From positions 2,599 through 11,561 of the forward strand of contig DDMR01000065.1 of NCBI GenBank assembly GCA_002340925.1: a stretch of 8,963 nt of DNA. Direction: 5' to 3'. Positions 1-7,029 of the stretch are shown piece after piece. Within the stretch, counting starts at the first letter, position 1, and every line of letters begins with the position of its first letter. The notes under the pieces were generated by a model. The model had not been told where the DNA came from and searched no databases. It saw only the letters and a list, made by a program, of their open reading frames with translations. Source of the stretch: Actinobacteria bacterium UBA2541 (lineage in GTDB: Bacteria; Actinomycetota; Actinomycetes; Nanopelagicales; Nanopelagicaceae). The position numbers and the translations under genes were made by a program.

Positions 1-2
1 TG

Positions 3-224
3 AAGCTCGATCAAATCCTGCATATTTATATTGATGAAGATTTAGGACTAGCGGGCATCTTGGCCGCGGGCTTTGATTTAGAACTTGCCACCAAGATTAT
101 TCGAATGGTCGATGCTGCCGAATATAAACGTCGCCAATACCCACCCGGAACCAAGATTTCCAAGCGCGCCTTTGGTAAAGATCGAAGACTGCCAATTACT
201 TCGGCCTGGCGCGAGCACAACTGA
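3..224 (+). CDS. nadE: NAD+ synthetase (glutamine-dependent), C-terminal fragment
   Basis: The last 73 codons of a gene that begins before the window. NadE makes NAD+ from nicotinic acid adenine dinucleotide, ATP and an amide nitrogen, as the last step of NAD biosynthesis in the cytoplasm. The fragment reads as the conserved tail of the synthetase domain: a helix with MVDAAEYKRRQ, then PPGTKIS, KRAFGKDRRLPIT and a terminal AWREHN, followed by TGA. This tail is typical of the long, glutaminase-fused actinobacterial NadE. The glutaminase domain lies outside the window, so the glutamine-dependent assignment rests on family resemblance. The next gene is separated by a riboswitch leader with its own promoter, so nadE is probably not co-transcribed with metY by design. 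I see no clear terminator after its stop. Confidence 0.88.
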   Translation, partial: KLDQILHIYIDEDLGLAGILAAGFDLELATKIIRMVDAAEYKRRQYPPGTKISKRAFGKDRRLPITSAWREHN

Positions 225-246
225 GCTTCTGCAATTAATTAGCAAT

Positions 247-275
247 TAGACAACTCGCATTTAGTTATTTACACT
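247..275 (+). promoter_or_regulatory. Candidate promoter for the SAM-IV leader and metY-metX
   Basis: A -35-like TAGACA (247-252, 5 of 6 matches to TTGACA) lies 17 bases upstream of a -10-like TACACT (270-275, 4 of 6). Transcription would start about 7 bases later, near 282-283, exactly where the riboswitch aptamer begins. The agreement between predicted start and aptamer edge is the main support. No experimental start is available. Confidence 0.6.
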
Positions 276-282
276 TTTCCCA

Positions 283-395
283 GGTCATGAGTTCCAGGTT
301 TTAGCCCCGGCTTACTGGACGGCAACCCTCCACCACGGTGGGGTGCTCCGGGTGAAGACCAGGTCAGTTGCAAATTGCAATTGGCAAGCGTGGGT
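283..395 (+). promoter_or_regulatory. SAM-IV riboswitch aptamer
   Basis: The leader closely follows the actinobacterial SAM-IV aptamer in order and spacing: GGTCATGAGT at the 5' end, AGCCCCGGCTT, GGCAACCCTCCA, GGTGGGGTGCTCCGGGTGA, GACCAGGT, then a variable hairpin and GGCAAGCG. Stems that can be read are P1 (GGTC 283-286 with GACC 357-360), P2 (TCCAG 293-297 with CTGGA 315-319), P3 (around 325-331 with 340-344) and a 3' hairpin (GTTGC/GCAAT). Two pseudoknots are visible: CCCGG 306-310 with CCGGG 348-352, and the SAM-IV-type CCACG 333-337 with CGTGG 389-393. The second keeps pairing while differing from the GC-richer actinobacterial version I remember. It binds S-adenosylmethionine and sits directly upstream of two methionine-biosynthesis genes, so repression by SAM is expected. 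Confidence 0.93.
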
Positions 396-434
396 AACGA
401 GTAAAAAACGCTACCCCCTTAATTTCTGGGAGGT
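392..434 (+). promoter_or_regulatory. Proposed translational expression platform of the SAM-IV riboswitch, with metY ribosome binding site
   Basis: A strong ribosome binding site, GGGAGGT (428-434), lies 5 bases before the metY ATG. Two alternative hairpins can form. One pairs GGGTAACG (392-399) with CGCTACCC (409-416), 7 of 8 pairs, and leaves the binding site free. The other pairs 415-420 with 428-433 (five pairs including G-U, one mismatch) and covers the binding site. Bases 392-393 also belong to the aptamer pseudoknot (389-393), so the ligand-bound fold should weaken the first hairpin and free 415-420 to mask the site. No U-tract follows either hairpin, so control looks translational rather than by terminator. 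The folding model is inference from base pairing. Confidence 0.5.
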
Positions 435-439
435 CTGTA

Positions 440-1759
440 ATGTCATTTTCATTAGATAAAGCTTCATTCGAGACTCGCCAAATTCACTCTGGGCAAGTTC
501 CCGATCCAACAACTGGTGCACGCGCACTTCCGATTTATCAGACAACTGCATATCAATTCCGCGATACCAAGCATGCAGCAGATCTCTTTGGTCTAGCTGA
601 ACTTGGAAATATTTATACCCGCATCATGAATCCAACGCAGGATGCAGTTGAACAACGTATTGCTTCACTCGAAGGCGGCGTCGCTGCCCTCCTGGTTGCA
701 TCAGGTTCTGCAGCTACTACATACGCAGTTCTAAACGTTGCTGAAGCTGGCGACCACATTGTCTCTTCACCAAGTCTTTATGGCGGAACTTATAACTTGT
801 TCCACTACACACTTCCAAAGTTCGGTATCGAAGTAACCTTCGTCGAAAATCCGGACGACCCTGCTTCATGGCAAGCAGCGGTAAAGCCAAACACCAAGGC
901 CTTCTTCGGCGAGACAATTGCTAATCCAAAGAACGATGTTCTGGATATCGAAACAGTTGCGAATATTGCTCATAAAAATGGCGTCCCACTAATCGTGGAT
1001 AACACAGTGGCGACACCATATTTAATTCGTCCGATTGATTTTGGCGCAGATGTTGTAGTTCACTCAGCAACCAAATTCCTGGCTGGTCACGGAAACTCAG
1101 TTGTCGGAGCGATTGTTGATGCCGGCAAGTTTGATTATGCCCAACACAAAGATCGCTTCCCAGGATTTAACGAACCAGACCCTAGCTACCATGGTTTGGT
1201 TTATGCCCAAGCCCTTGGCGTTGGTTCGCCATTTGGCGCAAACCTTTCTTACATCTTCAAGATTCGCCTAACCCTGCTTCGCGACATGGGCGCTGCTGTC
1301 AGCCCATTTAACGCCTGGTTATTGGCGCAAGGACTTGAAACACTTTCACTACGTATGGAACGCCATGTTTCAAATGCAAAGACCCTTGCAGCTTGGCTTG
1401 AGAAGCAACCACAAGTTGAGAAGGTCAACTACGCATCTCTTCCATCTTCACCTTGGCACAAGTTGGCAACAAAGTATGCGCCAACTGGTTCCGGCTCAGT
1501 TCTCCCCTTTGAAATCAAGGGTGGAATTGAAGCGGGTAAGAAGTTTGTAGAAGCGCTTAAGTTGCACTCACATGTTGCAAACATTGGCGATGTCCGTTCG
1601 CTGGTAATTCACCCAGCTTCAACTACACACTCACAACTATCACCAGCAGAACAATTGACTGCAGGTGTTACCCCAGGTTTGATTCGCTTATCTGTTGGCA
1701 TCGAAAACATCGAAGATATTAAAGCTGATATCACCGATGGTTTCGCCGCAGCTAAGTAA
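440..1759 (+). CDS. metY: O-acetylhomoserine aminocarboxypropyltransferase (O-acetylhomoserine sulfhydrylase)
   Basis: A 439-residue pyridoxal-phosphate enzyme of the Cys/Met metabolism family (fold type I). It condenses O-acyl-homoserine with sulfide to homocysteine, the direct sulfhydrylation route to methionine. Visible family marks are YTRIMNPT at 59-66 (Tyr and Arg that reach the cofactor phosphate of the partner subunit), SLYGGTYNLF at 112-121 with the ring-stacking Tyr114, the ETIANPK segment at 158-164, IVDNTVATPY at 185-194 with Asp187 to the pyridine nitrogen, the cofactor lysine Lys212 in HSATKFLAGHG, and substrate-carboxylate Arg416 in IRLSVGIE. The length (about 430-440) and the insertion around FPGFNEPDPSYHG (240-252) fit MetY rather than the shorter MetB, MetC or MetZ (about 380-400). 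The ATG follows GGGAGGT closely. The SAM-IV riboswitch upstream and metX 21 bases downstream confirm the pathway. The sulfide source is not encoded here. Confidence 0.95.
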   Translation: MSFSLDKASFETRQIHSGQVPDPTTGARALPIYQTTAYQFRDTKHAADLFGLAELGNIYTRIMNPTQDAVEQRIASLEGGVAALLVASGSAATTYAVLNVAEAGDHIVSSPSLYGGTYNLFHYTLPKFGIEVTFVENPDDPASWQAAVKPNTKAFFGETIANPKNDVLDIETVANIAHKNGVPLIVDNTVATPYLIRPIDFGADVVVHSATKFLAGHGNSVVGAIVDAGKFDYAQHKDRFPGFNEPDPSYHGLVYAQALGVGSPFGANLSYIFKIRLTLLRDMGAAVSPFNAWLLAQGLETLSLRMERHVSNAKTLAAWLEKQPQVEKVNYASLPSSPWHKLATKYAPTGSGSVLPFEIKGGIEAGKKFVEALKLHSHVANIGDVRSLVIHPASTTHSQLSPAEQLTAGVTPGLIRLSVGIENIEDIKADITDGFAAAK

Positions 1760-1780
1760 TTAATCTGCGAATCTAGACCC

Positions 1781-2890
1781 ATGGCATCTGACTGTAATTG
1801 TCATATCACTGGGGCGTGGCTTGAAACCCACGAACCCGGTGATCGGCAATTCCTAAAAATCGGTGATCTTGAACTTGAATCTGGCGAAAAACTTCTTGAT
1901 ACAACTATTGCTTATCAAAGCTGGGGCAAACTAAGCGCTGAGGGCAACAATGCAATTCTGGTCAACCATGCACTAACTGGTTGGTCAGATGTTCCTGGTT
2001 GGTGGCCTTCGATGGTTGGCCCAGGTCTGCCACTCGATACCGATAAATATTTTGTGATCTGCCCAAATGTTATTGGCGGATGTCAGGGAAGCACCGGACC
2101 TTCATCACTTGCACCAAATGGAAAACGCTGGGGCTCTAGATTTCCAACAGTGACGATTCGCGACATGGTCGCCGCCGAATTAGCACTGACTGATGCGCTT
2201 GGAATTTCAAATTATCTTCTGGCGGTTGGCCCATCACTTGGTGGAATGCGCGCACTTGAATGGGCTATCTCGCATCCGACTCGCGTTAATGCAATCTGCA
2301 CTATTGGTTCCTCCGCTGTGGCAACCGGCGATCAGATTGGCGCAGCTTCAATCCAAATTCGGGCAATTAAATCTGACCCACATTTCAAGAATGGTGATTA
2401 CTACGAACAGAGCCAAGGCCCAAGTGAGGGAATGGGAATCGCTCGTAGAATTGCCCATTTAACTTATCGGACCGAGACCGAGATGGATGTGCGGTTTGGT
2501 CGCGAGCTTCAAGGCGATGACACCGGTCGATATGCAGTTGAATCCTATTTAGACCACCAAGCAAACAAGTTGGCTAAGCGCTTTGATGCCAATACCTATA
2601 TCGCTCTCACGGAAGCCATGAATTCTCACGATGTAGGCCGAGACCGCGGGGGCGTCGCTGAGGCGCTTTCGACGGTAAAGATTCCGGTGGTAGTAATTTC
2701 AATTGATTCGGATCGACTCTTCTGGCCACGTTTGCAGGAAGAGATTGTGGAATTAACACCAACCGCCCTGCCTTTGGTGACGATTTCCTCACCATTTGGC
2801 CACGATGGCTTCCTAATTGAGGTCGAATCAGTGGGAAGTGTGCTCCGAGATGCGCTCGCAATTGGGCTAAAGGGCAATTCCAGCAAATAA
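1781..2890 (+). CDS. metX: Homoserine O-acetyltransferase (MetX family, alpha/beta hydrolase fold)
   Basis: A 369-residue MetX-type acyltransferase. It moves an acyl group, normally acetyl, from acyl-CoA to the homoserine hydroxyl and supplies the substrate of MetY. The catalytic triad can be placed: Ser152 in VGPSLGGMRALEW, Asp311 in DSDRLFWP and His341 in FGHDGFLIE. Other family blocks are IGGCQGSTGPSS (98-109), GSRFPTVTIRD (118-128), RRIAHLTYR (222-230) and MNSHDVGRDRGG (280-291). Two details differ from the mycobacterial form as I remember it: the usual HALTGDSH block reads HALTGWSD with a shorter loop before PGWW, and the residue before the nucleophile is Pro. The gene starts 21 bases after metY with no recognisable Shine-Dalgarno sequence, which suggests translational coupling, so SAM control of metY would extend to it. 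Acetyl versus succinyl specificity is not provable from sequence alone. Confidence 0.94.
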   Translation: MASDCNCHITGAWLETHEPGDRQFLKIGDLELESGEKLLDTTIAYQSWGKLSAEGNNAILVNHALTGWSDVPGWWPSMVGPGLPLDTDKYFVICPNVIGGCQGSTGPSSLAPNGKRWGSRFPTVTIRDMVAAELALTDALGISNYLLAVGPSLGGMRALEWAISHPTRVNAICTIGSSAVATGDQIGAASIQIRAIKSDPHFKNGDYYEQSQGPSEGMGIARRIAHLTYRTETEMDVRFGRELQGDDTGRYAVESYLDHQANKLAKRFDANTYIALTEAMNSHDVGRDRGGVAEALSTVKIPVVVISIDSDRLFWPRLQEEIVELTPTALPLVTISSPFGHDGFLIEVESVGSVLRDALAIGLKGNSSK

Positions 2891-2951
2891 AGGCAGAAAT
2901 CCTTTCCAGGGCCAAGCGTTTTGCGATGTGCATAAATGCCTGTGGACAATT

Positions 2952-2957
2952 TATAAT
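2952..2957 (+). promoter_or_regulatory. Candidate -10 element of the rpoD promoter
   Basis: A perfect TATAAT lies in the 124-base gap between metX and rpoD, about 58 bases before the GTG start. No convincing -35 is found at 16-18 bases upstream (the sequence there is near TGCATA), and there is no TGN extension. The start of transcription would fall near 2964, giving a leader of about 50 bases. The remaining gap contains only weak hairpins. Confidence 0.45.
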
Positions 2958-3014
2958 ATAGTCAAGCAAGTTTCGCTGGTCCGAAGAGAGGCCAGGCAAA
3001 CCAAAGGATAAATT

Positions 3015-4490
3015 GTGGCTGGAATTCGTGCGCAAAAAAATGGCGCTAGTAGTAAGAAGACAGTGAAGAAAGCCGCAACCAAAAAAGTTGTTGCGAAAAA
3101 ATCAGCTGTTAAGAAGACTGCGAAGAAAGCTGCACCAAAGAAGTCAAAGAAAATTGTTAAGAAGTCAACGGGTCTGCACCGCTTTCCGACCAAAGCAGAG
3201 ATTGAGGCCAGGAAATTAGCCGAAGAAAATAAGGGCGCAAAGAAATCAGCACCTGCTACTTCTGGCAAGAAATTATTTCCAACTAAGGCCGAACTCGAAG
3301 CGAAGCGTCTTGCTGCTCTAGGCGCTAAACCAGTTGCCGAAGGTAAGCCAGGAAAGCCAATCGTTACAAAGATTGATGGCGAAGAGGTCGAGCTAGAGGA
3401 GATTGAATTAGAAGATCTCGAGACTCTGGTTGAAGTAGTTAAAGAGATTATTGAAGAGGAAAAAGAGAGTGAAATTCGCGTTGTAAATGTCGCCGAAGAA
3501 TCTCAGAACGAAGAGAACGCTTTCACTATCAAAGATTCTGAAGAAGATGACGCACCAGTTCAGACCGTTCTAACTGCAGGTGCAACTGCTGACCCAGTAA
3601 AGGATTATCTAAAGCTGATTGGCCGCGTGCCTCTTCTAAACGCTGAAATGGAAGTTGACCTCTCGCTACGCGTTGAAGCTGGCCTCTTTGCTGAAGAAAT
3701 CATCAAGCACGAGAAGAAAATTGACAGGAAATATAAGCGCGAACTCGAGCAGTTGGTCCTTGATGGGAAGCGCGCGAAGAATCACTTGCTAGAAGCAAAC
3801 CTTCGCCTAGTGGTATCACTTGCAAAGCGTTACACCGGTCGTGGCATGTTGTTCTTGGATCTAATTCAAGAAGGAAACTTGGGCCTTATCCGTGCAGTTG
3901 AGAAGTTTGACTACACAAAGGGCTACAAGTTCTCGACATATGCAACCTGGTGGATTCGCCAAGCGATTACTCGTGCGATGGCTGACCAGGCAAGAACAAT
4001 TCGTATTCCGGTTCACATGGTTGAAGTCATTAACAAACTTGCTCGTGTTCAACGACAGATGCTTCAAGACCTTGGTCGCGAACCGACTCCAGAAGAACTT
4101 GCTAAAGAACTTGATATGACACCTGAAAAGGTTGTCGAAGTTCAGAAGTATGGTCGCGAACCGATCTCACTTCACACACCTCTTGGCGAAGAAGGCGATT
4201 CTGAGTTCGGAGATTTAATCGAAGACTCCGAAGCAATCGTTCCTGCTGATGCAGTTTCATTCACATTGCTTCAGGAACAACTTCATTCAGTTCTTGGCAC
4301 ATTGTCTGAGCGCGAAGCTGGGGTAGTAAAGATGCGCTTTGGTCTGACTGATGGCCAGCCAAAAACGTTAGATGAAATTGGCAAGGTTTACAGCGTCACA
4401 CGTGAGCGGATCCGCCAAATTGAATCTAAGACGATGTCAAAACTTCGTCACCCATCGCGTTCGCAAGTTCTGCGCGATTATTTGGATTAA
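3015..4490 (+). CDS. rpoD: RNA polymerase primary sigma factor (RpoD/SigA/HrdB)
   Basis: A 491-residue group 1 sigma-70 factor that directs core RNA polymerase to housekeeping promoters. The first 50 residues are Lys/Ala-rich and strongly basic, as is common in actinobacterial SigA. A motif FPTKAE(I/L)EA appears twice (57-65 and 88-96). An acidic stretch (about 122-180) follows in place of a classic region 1.1. Region 1.2 starts at [16 protein letters not shown] (193-208). Region 2 spans about 258-328 with [20 protein letters not shown] and the promoter-reading [15 protein letters not shown] (308-322). Region 3 covers about 335-410. Region 4 covers about 421-485, with its helix-turn-helix in [19 protein letters not shown] (452-470). 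The GTG start is chosen because AAAGGA (3003-3008) lies 6 bases upstream and no other in-frame start fits. Its place beside the small CxxC protein and parE matches other actinobacteria. Confidence 0.97.
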   Translation: MAGIRAQKNGASSKKTVKKAATKKVVAKKSAVKKTAKKAAPKKSKKIVKKSTGLHRFPTKAEIEARKLAEENKGAKKSAPATSGKKLFPTKAELEAKRLAALGAKPVAEGKPGKPIVTKIDGEEVELEEIELEDLETLVEVVKEIIEEEKESEIRVVNVAEESQNEENAFTIKDSEEDDAPVQTVLTAGATADPVKDYLKLIGRVPLLNAEMEVDLSLRVEAGLFAEEIIKHEKKIDRKYKRELEQLVLDGKRAKNHLLEANLRLVVSLAKRYTGRGMLFLDLIQEGNLGLIRAVEKFDYTKGYKFSTYATWWIRQAITRAMADQARTIRIPVHMVEVINKLARVQRQMLQDLGREPTPEELAKELDMTPEKVVEVQKYGREPISLHTPLGEEGDSEFGDLIEDSEAIVPADAVSFTLLQEQLHSVLGTLSEREAGVVKMRFGLTDGQPKTLDEIGKVYSVTRERIRQIESKTMSKLRHPSRSQVLRDYLD

Positions 4491-4496
4491 GAGTTA

Positions 4497-4515
4497 AATA
4501 ACTAAATTAGTTATT
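4497..4515. terminator. AT-rich hairpin between convergent rpoD and the CxxC protein gene
   Basis: AATAACTA (4497-4504) pairs perfectly with TAGTTATT (4508-4515) around a 3-base loop. It lies just after the rpoD stop and overlaps the stop of the opposing gene. It could act as a weak bidirectional terminator, but the stem has only one G-C pair and no clear U-tract follows, so this is a tentative call. Confidence 0.3.
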
Positions 4516-4728
4516 GTTGGAAGAGACTGCGGTTAATTTCGCAGTTTCATCCTGAATTTCTTTTACAACTGGCTTTAGCTTTTCAGCATATTCTTTTGCG
4601 TGATGTCCGCAGAACAAGAGCTCGCCACCATTTAGCATTACTGCACGAACATAAGCCTGGGCTCCGCAGCGATCGCAACGATCGACAGCATTGAGCGGTG
4701 TGGTTTCGAGAATCAGTTGCTCGGTCAT
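4507..4728 (-). CDS. Small CxxC/CxxH putative zinc-binding protein (DUF7455-like)
   Basis: A 73-residue protein of unknown function. It contains DRCDRCGAQAYVRA (16-29) and LFCGHHAKEY (38-47), giving candidate zinc ligands Cys18, Cys21, Cys40 and His43 (or His42). This is a short zinc-ribbon-like fold followed by a charged helical tail (about 44-66). No signal peptide or membrane segment is seen. The ATG has a good Shine-Dalgarno sequence, AAGGAG on the minus strand (4733-4738), 4 bases away. Proteins of this kind are a conserved actinobacterial family usually found beside sigA, as here, where it converges on rpoD and diverges from parE. That context suggests a housekeeping role tied to transcription or nucleic acids, but this is only guilt by association. 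I do not assign a function. Confidence 0.87.
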   Translation of the reverse strand: MTEQLILETTPLNAVDRCDRCGAQAYVRAVMLNGGELLFCGHHAKEYAEKLKPVVKEIQDETAKLTAVSSNNN

Positions 4729-4752
4729 TTCGCTCCTTATGTTGAAGTAAGT

Positions 4753-4770
4753 TTCTTGTTCTTGCTCTTG
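4753..4770 (+). repeat. Three tandem copies of a 6-base unit (TTCTTG, TTCTTG, CTCTTG)
   Basis: A short polypyrimidine-biased tandem repeat in the divergent intergenic region, one base different in the third copy. On the minus strand it reads CAAGAG-CAAGAA-CAAGAA and would lie in the 5' leader of the small CxxC gene if that gene's promoter is upstream. It may be chance. Confidence 0.5.
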
Positions 4771-4816
4771 GTTAGGGGAACATCAAACCACGAATCGTTT
4801 ATTCCCCGCTTGTTAA

Positions 4817-4870
4817 AATATCTATTTTTACGCTCGGGCGTGTCATAAATCGCAGATAATTTCCTATAAA
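4817..4870. promoter_or_regulatory. Candidate divergent promoters for the CxxC protein gene (-) and parE (+)
   Basis: The 173-base gap between the divergent starts must hold promoters both ways. On the minus strand, ATGACA (4846-4841) is 18 bases from GATATT (4822-4817). On the plus strand, GTGTCA (4840-4845) is 19 bases from TATAAA (4865-4870). The two -35-like boxes overlap at GTGTCAT, so the promoters might interfere. The matches are only partial and the plus-strand spacer is long, so both calls are weak. Confidence 0.27.
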
Positions 4871-4901
4871 TGGCCTGAATTTATATTTTCCTGGAAAGTG
4901 C

Positions 4902-7022
4902 TTGGAATCAACCGAGAAATTGTCTGTCGACAAGATAACCTTCATCTCCGTGGCTACCGACGATCTTGCATCAACAACAGACAATGGCTATAACGCCAAA
5001 GATCTCGCCGTATTAGAAGGCCTCGATGCAGTTCGCAAACGTCCAGGTATGTATATCGGAACAACTGATTCTCGTGGTCTCATGCACTGTCTCTGGGAAA
5101 TTATTGATAACTCAGTAGATGAATCACTCGCCGGACATTGTAAAAATATTGAAATTAATTTGGAGTCAGATGGCTCGATAGAAGTTCACGATGATGGTCG
5201 GGGTATTCCAGTTGATAAAGAGCCGAAGACTGGCCTTACTGGTGTTGAAGTTGTTATGACCAAGTTGCACGCCGGTGGAAAATTTGGTGGCGGATCGTAT
5301 GCAGCTTCTGGTGGATTGCACGGTGTTGGTGCTTCAGTTGTAAATGCCCTGGCTTCAAGACTTGATGTTGAAGTAGATCGCAATGGAAAAATTTATTGGA
5401 TGTCATTTCAACGCGGTAACGCAGGAATTTTCGATGGTGATGGACCGAAGGCGCCATTTACTGAAAGTTCTGGACTTCGGGTAATCGGAAAAGTAAGCGC
5501 CAAAGTAACTGGTACAAGAATTAAGTGGTGGGCAGATCGCCAGATTTTCCTAAAAGAGGCCGAACTCGCGATTGAAGAGATTTACGCTCGTGCACGCCAA
5601 ACTTCTTACTTGGTTCCGGGCTTAACACTTATCGTCAATGACAATCGCACCAAGACAAAGACCACCGAGAAGTTCTTCCACAAAGGTGGAATCTCCGAAT
5701 TCTGTTCCTTCCTTCGCCCCGATGATCCAATCGGAGAAGTTATTCGGTTAACCGGATCAGGTGAATACACCGAAACAGTTCCAGTCCTTGATGAAAAAGG
5801 ACACATGATGCCAACTGAAGTTAATCGCGAAATGGACGTCGACATTGCGCTGCAATGGGGCAATGGTTATGACAACACTTTGTCTAGCTTTGTAAATATT
5901 ATTTCAACGCCAAAGGGCGGAACCCACGTCCAAGGCTTCGAGCGCGCAATCACAAAAGCATTTAACGACGCACTTCGCGCGACCAAGACCTTGAAGAACA
6001 ACGAGGCAGATGTCATCAAAGATGACGTTCTAGAGGGTCTTACATCTGTTGTAACTGTTCGAATGTCCGAACCACAATTCGAAGGCCAGACCAAGGAAGT
6101 TTTGGGAACCGCAGCCGCGACCAAGATTGTTGCAGCAGTAGTGGCAGAAGAGATGAAGAAGTTCTTTGCTACAACAAAACGTATTGATAAAGCCACCGGA
6201 AAAATGATTCTCGAGAAGGTAGCCGGAGCATCTAGAACTCGTATTTCTGCTCGGGCCCACAAAGATATTCAACGTCGTAAAAATGCCCTAGAAAGTTCTT
6301 CGCTTCCGACGAAGCTTTCAGATTGCAGATCTGATGACACGGATCGCACCGAGCTTTACATCGTCGAGGGCGACTCAGCACTTGGCACGGCAAAGGCCGC
6401 ACGTAATTCAGAATTCCAGGCCATCTTGCCGATTCGTGGAAAGATTTTGAACGTTCAGAAGGCTTCACTTTCGCAGATGCTCGAGAACAATGAGTGCGCA
6501 TCAATTATTCAAGTAATCGGCGCTGGCTCTGGCAGATCTTTTACTCTTGATGATGCCCGTTATGGTCGAATCATCCTGATGTCCGATGCTGATGTCGACG
6601 GTGCTCATATTCGCTGCCTGCTTCTAACCTTGCTTTCACGCTATATGCGTCCACTAATTGAAGATGGCCGAGTATTTGCTGCTATGCCTCCGCTACACCG
6701 AATCGAAGTTGTTGGCGGAAAGCGCGGAGAAGTTCATTACACATATTCAGATGATGAAATGAAGAAGATGACCGCTGATTTAACTAAGGGTGGCAAGCGC
6801 TGGAAAGAACCAATTCAACGTTATAAAGGTTTGGGCGAGATGGATGCAAATCAACTTCGCGAGACCACAATGGACCCAGCACATCGCACCCTACGCAGAA
6901 TCACAATGAAGGATGCCACCGCCGCAGAAGCGATGTTCGAACTGCTAATGGGCAATGAAGTTGCACCTCGTAAAGAATTTATTTCTACTGCAGATATCGC
7001 CCGCGATCGGATTGACGCTTAA
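4902..7022 (+). CDS. parE: Type IIA DNA topoisomerase ATPase subunit (topoisomerase IV subunit B, ParE/GyrB family)
   Basis: A 706-residue GyrB/ParE protein that uses ATP to drive strand passage with a GyrA/ParC partner. The GHKL ATPase domain (about 30-235) shows IIDNSVDES with Asn70 and catalytic Glu74, HDDGRGIP (96-103) and GGLHGVGASVVNAL (137-150). The transducer domain follows, with the ATP-contacting QTK loop at 396-398. The TOPRIM domain has EGDSALG (489-495) and the Mg-binding DADVDGAHI (562-570). The tail has QRYKGLGEMDANQLRETTMDP (639-659). The length lacks the large insertion of proteobacterial GyrB. I call it ParE rather than GyrB because of its place next to sigA and near parC, as in Streptomyces; a recF-gyrB-gyrA context is absent. 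The start is TTG with GGAAAG 3 bases upstream. An in-frame GTG at 4950 is possible but has no ribosome binding site. It ends 4 bases from the opposing gene. Confidence 0.92.
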   Translation: MESTEKLSVDKITFISVATDDLASTTDNGYNAKDLAVLEGLDAVRKRPGMYIGTTDSRGLMHCLWEIIDNSVDESLAGHCKNIEINLESDGSIEVHDDGRGIPVDKEPKTGLTGVEVVMTKLHAGGKFGGGSYAASGGLHGVGASVVNALASRLDVEVDRNGKIYWMSFQRGNAGIFDGDGPKAPFTESSGLRVIGKVSAKVTGTRIKWWADRQIFLKEAELAIEEIYARARQTSYLVPGLTLIVNDNRTKTKTTEKFFHKGGISEFCSFLRPDDPIGEVIRLTGSGEYTETVPVLDEKGHMMPTEVNREMDVDIALQWGNGYDNTLSSFVNIISTPKGGTHVQGFERAITKAFNDALRATKTLKNNEADVIKDDVLEGLTSVVTVRMSEPQFEGQTKEVLGTAAATKIVAAVVAEEMKKFFATTKRIDKATGKMILEKVAGASRTRISARAHKDIQRRKNALESSSLPTKLSDCRSDDTDRTELYIVEGDSALGTAKAARNSEFQAILPIRGKILNVQKASLSQMLENNECASIIQVIGAGSGRSFTLDDARYGRIILMSDADVDGAHIRCLLLTLLSRYMRPLIEDGRVFAAMPPLHRIEVVGGKRGEVHYTYSDDEMKKMTADLTKGGKRWKEPIQRYKGLGEMDANQLRETTMDPAHRTLRRITMKDATAAEAMFELLMGNEVAPRKEFISTADIARDRIDA

Positions 7023-7029
7023 CTAGTTA
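7020..7029. repeat. 10-bp palindrome carrying both convergent stop codons
   Basis: TAACTAGTTA is a perfect palindrome. Its left TAA is the parE stop and its right TTA is the stop of the minus-strand gene. Only 4 bases separate the two coding regions, so no conventional terminator fits between them. Confidence 0.85.

Noticed and set aside
392..427. Rho-independent terminator as the riboswitch output
   Set aside because: The hairpin at 392-416 is followed by CCTTAATTTC rather than a U-tract, and the ribosome binding site lies just after it; translational control fits better.
2889..2905. Terminator hairpin after metX (AAAGG/CCTTT)
   Set aside because: Only 5 pairs with a 7-base loop, beginning in the stop codon and with no U-tract; too weak to call.
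2607..3035. A 142-codon open frame on the - strand across the end of metX and the rpoD promoter
   Set aside because: It overlaps metX and the rpoD leader, shows no domain or plausible ribosome binding site, and would oppose the rpoD promoter.
5867..6262. A 131-codon open frame on the - strand within parE
   Set aside because: It is antisense to the conserved transducer region of parE and has no recognisable features.
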